NCBI GenBank assembly: GCA_001399805.1
Contig: LIHJ01000089.1
Coordinates: 63,641-127,640, forward strand
Direction of reading: 5' to 3'
Length of the DNA stretch: 64,000 nt
Source: Candidatus Bathyarchaeota archaeon BA1
Lineage (GTDB): Archaea > Thermoproteota > Bathyarchaeia > Bathyarchaeales > Bathyarchaeaceae
Below, one piece after another: positions 53,595 through 63,725 of this stretch. Numbering within the stretch: position 1 is the first letter of the stretch; every line of letters starts with the position of its first letter. The notes below the pieces were generated by a model. It was given only the letters and a program-made list of their open reading frames with translations, was not told the DNA's origin and did no database searches. The position numbers and the translations under genes were made by a program.

Positions 53595-55421
53595 ATGTTG
53601 GTTTACGACAGATCATTAGATGACTATATAAGTGAGGCCGTTAGGCGTTACTCGTCGTTGTTTACGCTTCCCTCTTATGGAAAGATAATTCTCTTACTAT
53701 TTATATCATGTTTACTGGGTGGAGTTTTAGCTGTTCTTCCGGTGCACCCCTCTTACTATGGGGTTGCCTCGGGCATGGATCTTGGTGCAAGCGTCTTATT
53801 TATCACTCTTTTATCCGACTTTATAATACATTACAGCGGGATGAGGAGGGACCCTGTTCTCAACAGAAGGCGTCGCCTTGCCCTCTCCATTTTTTCCAAT
53901 CTGGTGTGGTTTTGCTTCATTTTTATAGGAGGTGTCATTGGGGTTTTCCTTAAGAATCCAGAGATTTGGGCGAAGGGTTTCCTGCTGGGCTTTTGTGCCG
54001 CGTTACTCCTTCGTTTGTTAGTGGTCCTTGCAACGTCATTTGTTGATCGGGGAAGGGCGTTTCTCTTTGCTTTCTTGCAGCCCGCCTCGTGCATCATCCC
54101 CTTGTTTCTGATGGAAACCGTAATAGGGTATCGTCTAGGAGCGAATGCCTTTATCTTTCTTTCAGTCTCTACTCCCGTCGCGATGCTTACGGTCTTCATT
54201 TTCATTTACCTTGTGGATCGAATTGGCACAAAGACCCTCGGGATTGCATCTCTGCCTCTGTTTAAAGCCTTTGTAGCGAATTGGACGGAGAACCTGAACG
54301 AACCCCTTGAAAGCCTCTTTGAGGGACTTGGAGATGAACAAAGCATAAAGATATCCATGTTGGCCTTCCGAGCCAATAAGAAGATGAAGGCGTTGTTGGT
54401 GGTTCCTATGTTTCATCCAGGTCCCTTCAAAAATGTCGGGAGTAGCACCCTTCCTCAAATGATACAAGAAGCGCTAGAAAATAAATTGCAATGTGTAGTT
54501 TCAGTTCCACATGGATTATCTGGGCATGGGCTTGACCTCCCCTCTCAGCTCCAAAATGGAAAGGTCATGGAGGGTATCCTAAAATCTGTTAACTTTTCCA
54601 CCTTCGCCAGCGATGCCACACCCTTCACAAGGGTACAAAACAATGCAAGTTCGAGTTGCCAAATATTTGGCGACTGCGCCCTCCTCACTCTAACAGTTGC
54701 CCCCAAGACTATGGAGGACCTTCCTCAAGAATTGGACCTCACCATTGTTAATGAGGCGGAGAAGCGAGGGTTATCCACTGCAATCGTCATTGACGCCCAT
54801 AACAGTATTGAGGGACCCTTTAATCTTAGCGAGGCGGTTAAGGGACTCAGAAAAGCCGCAGTAAATAGCCTGGAAGAAGCGATGGTCTGTCAACGTTCCT
54901 CTTTTGATATAGGGGCTGCGAAGGTTATTCCTAAAGAGTTTAGCGTCAAGGAGGGCATTGCTCCAGGAGGAATAAGCGTGATTGCCATAAAGGTCGGCGA
55001 CCGGAAAGCAGCCTACATAACCATTGATGGAAACAACATGATATCTAAACTGCGAGAAAGGGTTCTCTCTATGCTTCAAGAAATCAGCGTCGTCGATGGA
55101 GAAGTTCTCACAACAGACACCCATGTGGTCAATGGAATTGTATTGACTGCGCGTGGCTACTATCCAATTGGTGAGGCGTTGGATCAAAATAAGCTAATTG
55201 GATACATTAAAGAAGCTACGTTAAACGCACTGGGCAACATGGAGACTGCAGAGGCGTCATGGTGCATAGAAACAATTTCCGGAGTGAAGGTCATTGGAGA
55301 GAAGCAGATAGGGACACTGTGTCTTCTGGCTGAGAGAGCAGCCAAACAAGCCAAAAGGATAGCCATATCCCTATTTTCAATCATTGGCATTCTTCTGATA
55401 AGCTTGCTCATGCTCCTTTAG
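53595..55421 (+). CDS. DUF2070 multi-pass membrane protein
   Basis: 608 residues. The first 220 hold about seven hydrophobic spans (GKIILLLFISCLLGGVLAVL is the first). The large middle domain has VVPMFHPGPFKNVGSSTLPQ, VPHGLSGHGLDL and ATAIVIDAHNSIEGPF-like blocks (coded as STAIVIDAHNSIE) with His/Asp residues suggesting a metal-dependent hydrolase-like fold. A last transmembrane helix ends the protein. This matches archaeal DUF2070; activity unknown. Confidence 0.85.
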   Translation: MLVYDRSLDDYISEAVRRYSSLFTLPSYGKIILLLFISCLLGGVLAVLPVHPSYYGVASGMDLGASVLFITLLSDFIIHYSGMRRDPVLNRRRRLALSIFSNLVWFCFIFIGGVIGVFLKNPEIWAKGFLLGFCAALLLRLLVVLATSFVDRGRAFLFAFLQPASCIIPLFLMETVIGYRLGANAFIFLSVSTPVAMLTVFIFIYLVDRIGTKTLGIASLPLFKAFVANWTENLNEPLESLFEGLGDEQSIKISMLAFRANKKMKALLVVPMFHPGPFKNVGSSTLPQMIQEALENKLQCVVSVPHGLSGHGLDLPSQLQNGKVMEGILKSVNFSTFASDATPFTRVQNNASSSCQIFGDCALLTLTVAPKTMEDLPQELDLTIVNEAEKRGLSTAIVIDAHNSIEGPFNLSEAVKGLRKAAVNSLEEAMVCQRSSFDIGAAKVIPKEFSVKEGIAPGGISVIAIKVGDRKAAYITIDGNNMISKLRERVLSMLQEISVVDGEVLTTDTHVVNGIVLTARGYYPIGEALDQNKLIGYIKEATLNALGNMETAEASWCIETISGVKVIGEKQIGTLCLLAERAAKQAKRIAISLFSIIGILLISLLMLL

Positions 55422-55688
55422 CCCAATTTTGTTGCCGTGTCGATTTTACGCGAGGCTAACACTGTATTATAGGGCGCGTAATTTTACCCAGCATAGTTTT
55501 CCTGAGAGGGCAAAACATAAACCTATTGAGTATATTTGCAAATACGGGAAGCTTGAACATTTAACAAGGAAGAGGTGACTGTTGTTCAGAGGTGGATTGA
55601 TGAGGCATGGGAAAACTATAAGAGGCTACAGCTCACGTATATAGGTTGTAACGAACGCTGTGGTCAGTGATAAGGAGGAATAAACATA

Positions 55689-56030
55689 GTGCAAGAAAAA
55701 CAGGCAAAACCTGAAAAGGGGGAAGCAACTAAAGAGATTGCCAAAAAATCAGCTGAGAATGTTGTCCTCATTGGCAAAAAGCCTGTGATGAACTATGTGG
55801 TTGCCTGCCTCACCTTTTTCAATGCTGGAGAGAAGGAGGTTGTGGTGAAGGCAAGGGGGCGGGCGATCAGCAGAGCTGTAGACACGATAGAATTACTTCG
55901 CCGCGCTTTTGTTAAGGATTTGGAACTGAAGGACATCAAGATAGGCACTGAAGAGATAACGAGGGTTGAGGGTCAGAAGTCCAACGTTTCAACCATTGAA
56001 ATATCAGTGGCTAAAACAGAGTCCAGGTGA
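55689..56030 (+). CDS. albA: Alba chromatin protein
   Basis: 113 residues, DNA/RNA-binding dimer that coats archaeal chromosomes. [20 protein letters not shown] carries the acetylatable-lysine loop; [20 protein letters not shown] is the central helix, and [20 protein letters not shown] the C-terminal strands. A Lys/Glu-rich 25-residue N-terminal tail is longer than usual. Confidence 0.93.
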   Translation: MQEKQAKPEKGEATKEIAKKSAENVVLIGKKPVMNYVVACLTFFNAGEKEVVVKARGRAISRAVDTIELLRRAFVKDLELKDIKIGTEEITRVEGQKSNVSTIEISVAKTESR

Positions 56031-56186
56031 CTTCCTCGGGTGGATGAACTCAAAGCTTCCCAGTTTTATTCGCTGCACTACACTCGCTATAATGTCTTAC
56101 ATTGGTATTGTATTGACTATTTTGTCCCTTAGAAAGCAATAAATGCAACGAAGGTAGGTATAAGAATCTCCCTTGAAAAGTTATCT

Positions 56187-57536
56187 ATGGTGAAGCGTAT
56201 GGGTCGTTATCCAAGTATTGTCGTTCGCCCACCAGGCCCAAAGGCGAGGGAACTCGTCAAGAAAGACGAGGCGTCGATTTCTCCCTCTTATGTGCGTTTT
56301 TATCCCCTTGCTATTGAATCGGGGGAGGGATGCATCGTGAGGGATGTGGATGGAAACGAGTACATCGACCTCAACTCCGGGTTGGTGTGCCTAAATGTGG
56401 GGCACTGCCACCCCAAGGTGGTCAATGCCATAAGAAAGCAATTGGAGAAGTTTTTGCATTACTCTAGCACGGACTTCTATTACGAAAAGGTTGTGGAATT
56501 GGCTGAGCGGCTATCTGGAATAACTCCCGGACAATTTGAGAAAAAAACGTATTTTGGAAACAGCGGAGCAGAAGCGGTTGAAGCCGCCATCAAGCTTTCA
56601 AAGTGGCACACACGCAAGCATCAATTCATCTCCTTCATCGGTAGCTTTCACGGGCGAACAATAGGGGCACTGGCTCTCACAGCGAGCAAACCCATTCAGA
56701 GAAGACACTTCCACCCACTAATGCCCGGGGTTACACACGTCCCCTACCCCAACTGCTATCGTTGCCCCTTCAAATTATCGTATCCAGATTGTGATTACTG
56801 GTGCGTGGACTTCATCGACGAGTTTGTGCTCCAAAGGTATGTGCCACCGGAGGATGTGGCTGGCATAGTTTTTGAGCCCATTCAAGGCGAGGGTGGATAC
56901 GTGGTTCCACCACCAGAATACTTTCAGCGGCTAAAAAAGCTAGCCGACAAATATGGGTTTCTCATGATTGATGATGAGATTCAATCGGGAATGGGCAGGA
57001 CTGGGCGATGGTTCGCTATCGAGCACTGGAAGATCGAACCCGACATTATTTGTATAGCCAAGGCCATAGCCTCTGGCATGCCCCTGGGCGCAACCGTGGC
57101 TCGAGCACGTCTCATGGATTGGGAGGCGGGATCCCACGCCAGCACCTTTGGCGGAAACCCTGTGGCCTGCGCCGCAGCGTTAGCTGTGATTGACGTGATT
57201 AAGGATGAGAACCTCCTTGAAAACGCCGCAAAGGAAGGCAACAATATCCTTAAGCGACTCGAAGAACTGGAGGGGCGATGTGAAATCGTGGGAGATGCTC
57301 GAGGAAAGGGATTGATGATAGGCGTTGAAATCGTCGAGGATAAAGAGGGCAAAAGGCCCGCGCCTGAAAGGGCGAAAGAGATCATGTTACGGTGCTGGAG
57401 GCGTGGGCTCGTCATCATCACCTGCGGCCCATCAACCATCAGAATCGCTCCACCACTCAACATTACAAGGGAACTAATTGACACCAGCATGGAAATCTTT
57501 GAGGATGTTGTCCTAGAAGTTGAAAAAGAGAAATGA
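56187..57536 (+). CDS. Class III PLP aminotransferase (or amino-acid racemase)
   Basis: 449 residues of the GabT/ornithine-aminotransferase family. YFGNSGAEAVEAAIKLSKWH, FIGSFHGRTIGALALTASKP, LMIDDEIQSGMGRTGRWFAI and the PLP lysine in IICIAKAIASGMPLGATV are all present; ASTFGGNPVACAAALAV follows. The start RYPSIVVRPPGPKAREL is shared with the archaeal group that includes amino-acid racemases of Thermococcales, so racemase activity is possible. Confidence 0.88.
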   Translation: MVKRMGRYPSIVVRPPGPKARELVKKDEASISPSYVRFYPLAIESGEGCIVRDVDGNEYIDLNSGLVCLNVGHCHPKVVNAIRKQLEKFLHYSSTDFYYEKVVELAERLSGITPGQFEKKTYFGNSGAEAVEAAIKLSKWHTRKHQFISFIGSFHGRTIGALALTASKPIQRRHFHPLMPGVTHVPYPNCYRCPFKLSYPDCDYWCVDFIDEFVLQRYVPPEDVAGIVFEPIQGEGGYVVPPPEYFQRLKKLADKYGFLMIDDEIQSGMGRTGRWFAIEHWKIEPDIICIAKAIASGMPLGATVARARLMDWEAGSHASTFGGNPVACAAALAVIDVIKDENLLENAAKEGNNILKRLEELEGRCEIVGDARGKGLMIGVEIVEDKEGKRPAPERAKEIMLRCWRRGLVIITCGPSTIRIAPPLNITRELIDTSMEIFEDVVLEVEKEK

Positions 57537-57633
57537 CCATGCTCAAAGGATGGGGAGGGGCGGGGCGCTGTTAATTAGATGAAAGTTTGAGTGATAGTGT
57601 TAGGAAGAGAATTAGCGCTTCGCCAGTAATGTC

Positions 57634-58989
57634 CTAGCCAATAAGACTCAAAGCGATGAGTAGAGAGGTCGTTGTTGCGGTGTCTGCAAGTGAGCTCTCA
57701 ATTGGGATCACAAAATTGTCGGGGTCTAAACCTTTTTGATAAGCAAGAATAGCCACCGCATAGGCGATGATGATGATAAACGATGCAGCCATCACGTTTG
57801 CGGAGAGCAACAAAGCTAAAAATCTAAGAAAGACGGGCAACGCAAACGTTCCTTGTATAATGAATGAGAGAACGGAGTATGCTACAAACATAATCAGGGA
57901 GGCTACCCAGACACCGAAAATCTCTGCTGTATGATTTCTTATATCGGAAAAAGACGATTTTAGTGTTCCCAAAGCGAGTTTTGTGGTGGCAGTTGAACCG
58001 ACAACAGACCCAACGTCGCCTATTGTGTCAATAGTCGATGGATAAACTATGTAGATTTCGCGTCTGCCACGCACAACTTTGGCGATCTCGCCCAGAACAG
58101 ACCCCGTCACGTTAACAATGAAAGCAACAAAAACCAAGGTAAGAAAGGATTCCTCAACCGTTTTAGTGAATTCGCCCTCTCGAGCATTTTTGGTTACAGC
58201 ATAGGCTGCTGTGCTCAGCAAAACTAGGCTTAGAAAACCGATCAGGTATCGCCCTGGAGAACCAAACGTAAAAAAGAGGTTCAACACTAACAAATAGCAC
58301 ACTGTAATGAGAATGTCGGACGAAGTAGATTCTACTGGATATAGAATTATGTCAGGGTCCAAACCGTGTCTAAATGAGAGAAAAGAAACAATCATTGTAA
58401 GTGGAGAAGTAATGGCCAATGAAAGAGTCATCGTTGCAATAATCACGCCTAAAATACAAACGAAATCTGCTGCTGTCATGCCCCAAAGAAAGCTTCCAAA
58501 TAGCCCTGTGAACACACTCATCGCAACGCTTGATTCAAACGTTAACACCACAATTGCTTGAAACAACAAGTAGAAGCTCTTTGTGTTTCCAATGAAGCGA
58601 GGTTGCACTGTTCCTAAATGTAACCCCGTGCTTAAACGGCCGCTAAGTAAGCCGCCTATTACTCCTCTCGCACTAAGAAGGGGAGGGTATATCACAACAG
58701 CCCATGGGGCAAGATCAAACAATCCTAAATGAAAAGCAACAATTGTTCCGGCAGCTATGCCAAATACATTAAAAGAGAGAGCCATCACGGATTGCCTTAA
58801 GGTCCCAACAAATTTCCCCCGCATCCGCTGGAGGAAGCTAGAATAGAGATGGAAAATGGCTACTTTCATCTTATACTTTACGGCATTTACTGTTAAAGCT
58901 AAGAAGAAGCCCGCTAAGGCGCCACCACTTATTGAAATAACCTTTGAAACCAAACTTTTTTCGTCCGCTTTCCACATCTTGACTCTCAT
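57634..58989 (-). CDS. MgtE/SLC41-like divalent cation transporter, two repeats
   Basis: About 452 residues from the Met at 58989 (the frame is open to 59094, which would leave only 6 bases to the divergent gene). Two homologous membrane halves: IYPPLLSARGVIGGLLSGRL, then STGLHLG, and VYPSTIDTIGDVGSVVGSTA with TTKLALG. Each half has about five transmembrane helices, the MgtE pore pattern duplicated. No N-terminal CBS domains, unlike bacterial MgtE. Mg2+ or another divalent cation is the expected substrate. Confidence 0.85.
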   Translation of the reverse strand: MRVKMWKADEKSLVSKVISISGGALAGFFLALTVNAVKYKMKVAIFHLYSSFLQRMRGKFVGTLRQSVMALSFNVFGIAAGTIVAFHLGLFDLAPWAVVIYPPLLSARGVIGGLLSGRLSTGLHLGTVQPRFIGNTKSFYLLFQAIVVLTFESSVAMSVFTGLFGSFLWGMTAADFVCILGVIIATMTLSLAITSPLTMIVSFLSFRHGLDPDIILYPVESTSSDILITVCYLLVLNLFFTFGSPGRYLIGFLSLVLLSTAAYAVTKNAREGEFTKTVEESFLTLVFVAFIVNVTGSVLGEIAKVVRGRREIYIVYPSTIDTIGDVGSVVGSTATTKLALGTLKSSFSDIRNHTAEIFGVWVASLIMFVAYSVLSFIIQGTFALPVFLRFLALLLSANVMAASFIIIIAYAVAILAYQKGLDPDNFVIPIESSLADTATTTSLLIALSLIG

Positions 58990-59154
58990 CCCCTGGTGGC
59001 GGCCGATCAGACATTCCTCTTCACCTAAATTGATTGAAACAATGTAGCGGATCGCTGATAAAATATTTTCTGTTGTGGATATGAATGCATCCAAACTAAC
59101 TTGAGAGAGAAACGAAATTATGTAAGTGACGCAAACATTTTAATTGAGGCTGTT

Positions 59155-59805
59155 ATGCTAAATACCGAGGCTCGGTCTAACCCTATGGAGCTTTTGAAAA
59201 GTATGGTGAAACTAGAAAAGATTGAGTATAAGCCGGTGCCTGTCAGAGACCTCTTCATAGAAATGAAGGACCTTTCCGAATTAATGATTGACCTAGCCTA
59301 TTCGGCCGCTCTCTTTAACAGTCGCCCCCTAGCAGAAGAGGTGCTTGAATTGGAAAGGCGCGTAGACACTCTCACGTATCTTCTAAACATGAATGCCATG
59401 ATCGCAACCAGGAGCAGAGAAGACGCAGAAGCACTTGTTGGCGTCTCAGTCGTGGCCTCCGCAACTGACAAGATATCTGATGCTGCTGCAGATATTGCAA
59501 TTATTGTGCTGAAGGAAATCGGTATCCACCCCCTTATTCGGGAGGCTTTTGAAAGGGTGGAGGAGCAACTTACCCGCGTTGAGGTTAAACCTAGCTCTAT
59601 TTTAGCTGGGAAACAACTTAGACACTTAGAACTTGCCGCAAAGATAGGAGTCGACATAATTGCCATTCGCCGAGGTGAAGAGTTAATAATCAATCCAAAA
59701 GGGGAGGAGATAATCGAGGAAGGCGACATTCTCACCGCTCGTGGGGCTCCATTAGGCATAAAGGAGCTAGAGGGTCTTGCCGAAGGAACTGTTCAAATGT
59801 TATAG
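59155..59805 (+). CDS. PhoU-RCK_C (TrkA-C) regulator 1
   Basis: About 216 residues from ATG 59155; the frame opens at a TTG at 59101. A PhoU-like helical domain (MKDLSELMIDLAYSAALFNS; ELERRVDTLTYLLNMNAMIA) is followed by a C-terminal RCK_C/TrkA-C ligand-binding domain (LAAKIGVDIIAIRRGEELII; EEGDILTARGAP). It likely senses a small ligand for the divergent transporter. Confidence 0.82.
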   Translation: MLNTEARSNPMELLKSMVKLEKIEYKPVPVRDLFIEMKDLSELMIDLAYSAALFNSRPLAEEVLELERRVDTLTYLLNMNAMIATRSREDAEALVGVSVVASATDKISDAAADIAIIVLKEIGIHPLIREAFERVEEQLTRVEVKPSSILAGKQLRHLELAAKIGVDIIAIRRGEELIINPKGEEIIEEGDILTARGAPLGIKELEGLAEGTVQML

Positions 59806-59809
59806 GGTG

Positions 59810-60406
59810 ATGACAATGACTATTCAAGAATCGTTTAAGGACATCATTGATATGTTGGTGGAGCTGAAAGATACATCTGAGCTTATGATTGACCTCGCAT
59901 ACTCTTCAATTCTCCTCAACAGTAAGGAATTGGCTGAGGAGGTACAGATCCTTGAGGACCACATGGACAACCTTCACACTAAGTTTGAGCTGCTTGTGCT
60001 GACGAGGTGTATTAAGCCGGAGGAATCTAAGCACTTCCTGGGGCTGATTAGGCTGGGCGTGGTAACAGAGAAGATAGCGGATGCCGCTGCACAGATCGCG
60101 GAAGTCGTGCTACGAGGGTTGGAACCCCATCCGGTTCTGAAATTAGCGATCAAAGAGGCAGAGGAAACGGTGGTTCACGTACAGGTATCTAAAAAATCTT
60201 GGTTGGTGGGCAAAAGCCTACGAGAGGCACAGGTCCAAGAGGAAACCGGGATGTGGGTGCTGGCCATTATAAGGGGAGGCAAGTGGGTGCGTCCAAAACC
60301 CGATATCGTTATCGAGGCGGGCGATGTGCTGATCGCGTCCGGCTACGCTGAGGGAGAAGAAGATTTGAGGAGGCTGGCTTCACCGGGAAGGCATGCGCAT
60401 AAATAA
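59810..60406 (+). CDS. PhoU-RCK_C (TrkA-C) regulator 2
   Basis: Paralogue of the preceding gene with the same two-domain plan: VELKDTSELMIDLAYSSILL and ILEDHMDNLHTKFELLVLTR, then GKSLREAQVQEETGMWVLAI and EAGDVLIASGYAEGEEDLRR. Starts 5 bases after the first gene's stop, so they are co-translated and may form a heteromer. It ends exactly where the convergent trpB2 ends. Confidence 0.85.
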   Translation: MTMTIQESFKDIIDMLVELKDTSELMIDLAYSSILLNSKELAEEVQILEDHMDNLHTKFELLVLTRCIKPEESKHFLGLIRLGVVTEKIADAAAQIAEVVLRGLEPHPVLKLAIKEAEETVVHVQVSKKSWLVGKSLREAQVQEETGMWVLAIIRGGKWVRPKPDIVIEAGDVLIASGYAEGEEDLRRLASPGRHAHK

Positions 60407-61711
60407 TTATTTTTCAAATGGGGCTTTCTCTCGGTAGGCTGGAACATCTAGGAATCCATGTCCGCTTATGTTCATGCAGATGACTTTCTCTTCCCCGGTC
60501 TTTTCGTTTTTCAATGCCTCATCGATTGTTGCTCGCACTGCGTAGCTGGATTCTGGGGCTATGAGCCATCCCTCGCATTGTAGGAAGATTATCGCAGCTT
60601 CAAATACGGCCCTCTCATCTATTGGATAAGCTACTGCTTTCACCATTCCATGATGTCGAAGTAGGCTTATGATAGGGGCTGCGGCATGATACCGCAAGCC
60701 ATCCGCTTTGATGGGAGGCATCTCAGTCGTATGTCCCAGCGTGTACATTTTCATGAGTGGGGTGTGCTCACCCACATCCCCAAAGTCATACTCATATCTT
60801 CCCTTGATGAGATTTGGTGCTGCCATTGACTGTGATGCAAGAAAGTCGCATTCCCGCCTCTTTTGCAAGGCTTCTCCAGCAAATGGTAGGGCTATACCCC
60901 CGAAATTGGAGCCTCCACCAAGGCAGGCGACTATTAGGTCCGGTTCTTCATCCACTAACTCAAACTGTTTGATGGTCTCAAGTCCGATGATGGTTTGATG
61001 TGTAAGGACATGGTTCATAACTGAGCCGAGGCAATAGACACTTCCATCATGCCCCTCTGTGTATTCCAGGCCTTCCGAGACAGCCATTCCGAGGGAGCCT
61101 GGGTGGCGGGGGTCCCTCGCAAGAACTTCCCTCCCGAGCTGAGTTTGTTTACTTGGCGACGCGTACACGGTCGCTCCGAGGAGCCTCATGAAGGCTCTGC
61201 GGTCCACCTTCCAGTCATAAACCGATCTCACCCAGAAAACAACGCAATCTAGGTCCATCAATCGGGCAGCATACGACAATGCGGTCCCCCACTGCCCCGC
61301 ACCGGTTTCAGTCACCAGCGTCTCTTTTCCCTCTTTCACTGCATAATAGGCTTGAGCAATGGCTGTGTTCGTTTTGTGGGATCCCGTCGGTGACAGATCT
61401 TCCCTCTTATAATATATCTTTGTCTTTTTTAGTCCAAGATATTTCTCGAGTCTTATGGCTCGGTATAAGGGCCTTGGTCTGCCAGCTTGGATATAAAGCT
61501 CCCTCACCTCTTCTGGTATTGGAATCCAGCGTTGATTTGAGGACTCCTGCTTTAGGCATTCGCCTATCATTGTTCTGGATAAGAATTCAAGTCGGGATGG
61601 CCCCTCCTCGGGCTCTTTTGGAGGCGGAAGGGGCTCGGGTAAGTCAGGTAGGATGTTGTACCACTTCATGGGTATCTCATCTATAGAAAGTTGGATTTGA
61701 TTTTTGTACAC
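60407..61711 (-). CDS. trpB: Tryptophan synthase beta chain 2 (TrpB2)
   Basis: 434 residues of the long TrpB2 type, which makes tryptophan from indole and serine, often without TrpA. KREDLSPTGSHKTNTAIAQA has the PLP lysine; TETGAGQWGTALSYAARLMD, ACLGGGSNFGGIALPFAGEA and MNISGHGFLDVPAY complete the set. Start is GTG. No other trp gene is near, consistent with an indole-salvage role or a standalone enzyme. Confidence 0.93.
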   Translation of the reverse strand: MYKNQIQLSIDEIPMKWYNILPDLPEPLPPPKEPEEGPSRLEFLSRTMIGECLKQESSNQRWIPIPEEVRELYIQAGRPRPLYRAIRLEKYLGLKKTKIYYKREDLSPTGSHKTNTAIAQAYYAVKEGKETLVTETGAGQWGTALSYAARLMDLDCVVFWVRSVYDWKVDRRAFMRLLGATVYASPSKQTQLGREVLARDPRHPGSLGMAVSEGLEYTEGHDGSVYCLGSVMNHVLTHQTIIGLETIKQFELVDEEPDLIVACLGGGSNFGGIALPFAGEALQKRRECDFLASQSMAAPNLIKGRYEYDFGDVGEHTPLMKMYTLGHTTEMPPIKADGLRYHAAAPIISLLRHHGMVKAVAYPIDERAVFEAAIIFLQCEGWLIAPESSYAVRATIDEALKNEKTGEEKVICMNISGHGFLDVPAYREKAPFEK

Positions 61712-61807
61712 GATTTCACCAGCATCGCCCGATGAACAATATGGCGAGGTTTCGAGATAAGGATTTCCAACTTTCCTGACAAAGTTTTGTCTATTAATGA
61801 GTTGAGC

Positions 61808-63373
61808 CTACTCCTCTGGGGTGGGCGGCTTTGCCGATTTCGATAAAACCTCTATGAACGTTGGCTTACGTGAGGTAAGTTCCAACTGATCCGAAAAACC
61901 CTTTTTAACGTACGCATTTTTGATTTTGATCCGTGTTCCAATGGTCAAATCCCTTACAGCTTCCGCCAGCCCTCTCCATATTGACGCTCTGATTTTTCCA
62001 GTTTCATCAGTTAAGTCAAAAGAGGCAACAGTGACCCTTTGCTCTTGGGATGTGACAACCTCCCTCGTCACAGGGGTTGTTATGATAGTTCCTTCTATGG
62101 TGATGGGACCTCCCTCCCCTTTAATCCCAGCTATACTTGTTCTTTCTTCCTCAAGTGGTGGGATTCTTTCCGCCTCAGCTATCTTCGGGTTTATTGTTAG
62201 GGATCCCTGTCTCCCAAGGTTGAGGTTTACTTCTCCGAATCGCTCCCGTGTGTATGACCCCCTGGCTAACACGATGTCTCCAAGCCTGATCTGTCTAGAT
62301 AGAACCGCTTTATCCTCCCAGAGACTGAGTCGAACCGAACCCGTTTCGTCCTTTATTAAGAGGGCAGAGACATGTCCCACCTCGCCGTTTGATCGCCTAA
62401 ACTCCCTAACCTCCTCCACATGCATGACTCTCGCTAAAACGTCGACGCCTCGCATGCCCAGGCCCAGGTCCCTTATTTTTGTAAATGGTGCAATGGCGGC
62501 TGGTGTGGGTGCAAGGGTTGGTGATGTTTCAGCGAGGGTTTCAATGTGGGTTGCACTCTCCACGTGGACCTCGAGTTGACCATCGAGGCGCTCTTTCACC
62601 CTGGCGTTCTCGATTTGTAGATGGTCTCCCATTTTCACCCCGCCCAATTCGTCCACCTTTTCATTCCAAAGCACCGCTGTTATTTCACCCGATTCATCCC
62701 TCAACCTTAGTCTCATCACCTTACCACTGGTTCCGTCTGGTCTCTCGAATTCGAAGGTCGGGTGGACCTCCCGCACAACCCCGACTATACTCACTTTCCC
62801 GTGCTTTCGGGTTACCTTCGCTATCTTTTCTATGAATTGTGCGATGGGGGGGTATTTGCTTTCGACGGTGTCTGGTGGGGAAACCTGAATATCGCCACGC
62901 AGCCCCACATGCAGCTCAAGTTTTCCGTCTAACCCCTCCCGCACATACCCATGCGAAACCCTAACGATTTGCCCCCGCTCAATCCCCCCTGTTTCCACAA
63001 GGCCTACTTTGTCATCCCAGAGGACTACCTTCAGCGTTCCACTCTTATCTGCAATCAGTAAACGCGCAACCCTTCCCCCCGTTGCATCCGGGCGGGTGAA
63101 GGTTTGAAGGGGATAGATGATGATGACACGCCCAGTAAGTGTTACATCGTTTAAACCAGAGACGAGGTCTTGAATCGAAACCTCGGGTCGGAAGGTCTTC
63201 AGCGAAATCTCCACCCCCAACTCTGAAGCAACAATGCGGGCAGAGGTTTCATCCGTGAAATATCCCCTTGCCATCTCCTTTTTATCTTCAATCCTCCTCA
63301 GAACCTCTTCACGCGTGAGATCTTTTCGAGATGACAGTATTCGCTGAATAATCTCCTCGATGCTCATTTTCAC
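61808..63373 (-). CDS. rpa: Replication protein A (four OB folds)
   Basis: Single-strand DNA-binding protein. 521 residues with four OB folds, roughly at residues 75-160 (VTLTGRVIIIYPLQTFTRPD), 195-280 (VSIVGVVREVHPTFEFERPD), 305-385 (VDVLARVMHVEEVREFRRSN) and 415-505 (ITIEGTIITTPVTREVVTSQ). The repeats share LxxxDxxGxxxxxLW. No zinc finger is seen. The N-terminal 60 residues are helical. Confidence 0.9.
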   Translation of the reverse strand: MKMSIEEIIQRILSSRKDLTREEVLRRIEDKKEMARGYFTDETSARIVASELGVEISLKTFRPEVSIQDLVSGLNDVTLTGRVIIIYPLQTFTRPDATGGRVARLLIADKSGTLKVVLWDDKVGLVETGGIERGQIVRVSHGYVREGLDGKLELHVGLRGDIQVSPPDTVESKYPPIAQFIEKIAKVTRKHGKVSIVGVVREVHPTFEFERPDGTSGKVMRLRLRDESGEITAVLWNEKVDELGGVKMGDHLQIENARVKERLDGQLEVHVESATHIETLAETSPTLAPTPAAIAPFTKIRDLGLGMRGVDVLARVMHVEEVREFRRSNGEVGHVSALLIKDETGSVRLSLWEDKAVLSRQIRLGDIVLARGSYTRERFGEVNLNLGRQGSLTINPKIAEAERIPPLEEERTSIAGIKGEGGPITIEGTIITTPVTREVVTSQEQRVTVASFDLTDETGKIRASIWRGLAEAVRDLTIGTRIKIKNAYVKKGFSDQLELTSRKPTFIEVLSKSAKPPTPEE

Positions 63374-63461
63374 TCGCCAAGATTTATCTAATAAGTCAAG
63401 GTTGCGCTATTATTAAAATTTATTTGAATCCGTTTGTTTAAAATATTGAGGAGGGCGGCGG

Positions 63462-63725
63462 ATGGTTCAAACAGTCTTAGGTCCACTGGGCCTTTTGCTG
63501 GTTTTTGCCGGATTTATCGTGTCCTTGGTGGCTGTTATTCTCCTGATTCTCAAGGCTATGAAAGGGAAAAGGAAGGTCAAGGGTGGGGGAGCCGTGATCA
63601 TCGGGCCCTTCCCAATCATTTTCGGCACCGATAAAGAATCGGTTAAGATGCTTCTCTTACTATCAATAGTCCTGATTGTGCTGATATTTATCGTTATGGC
63701 GTTTTCCTATTATGCCTTCAAGTGA
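63462..63725 (+). CDS. DUF131 small membrane protein
   Basis: 87 residues with two transmembrane helices, VLGPLGLLLVFAGFIVSLVA and MLLLLSIVLIVLIFIVMAFS, around the conserved loop GGAVIIGPFPIIFGTDKESV. This is the archaeal DUF131 signature. Overlaps the next gene by ATGA. Confidence 0.88.
   Translation: MVQTVLGPLGLLLVFAGFIVSLVAVILLILKAMKGKRKVKGGGAVIIGPFPIIFGTDKESVKMLLLLSIVLIVLIFIVMAFSYYAFK

Noticed and set aside
61920..62579. 219-residue plus-strand open frame
   Set aside because: Exact antisense of rpa, with low-complexity Ser/Pro/Val composition and no domain; a shadow of the OB-fold gene.
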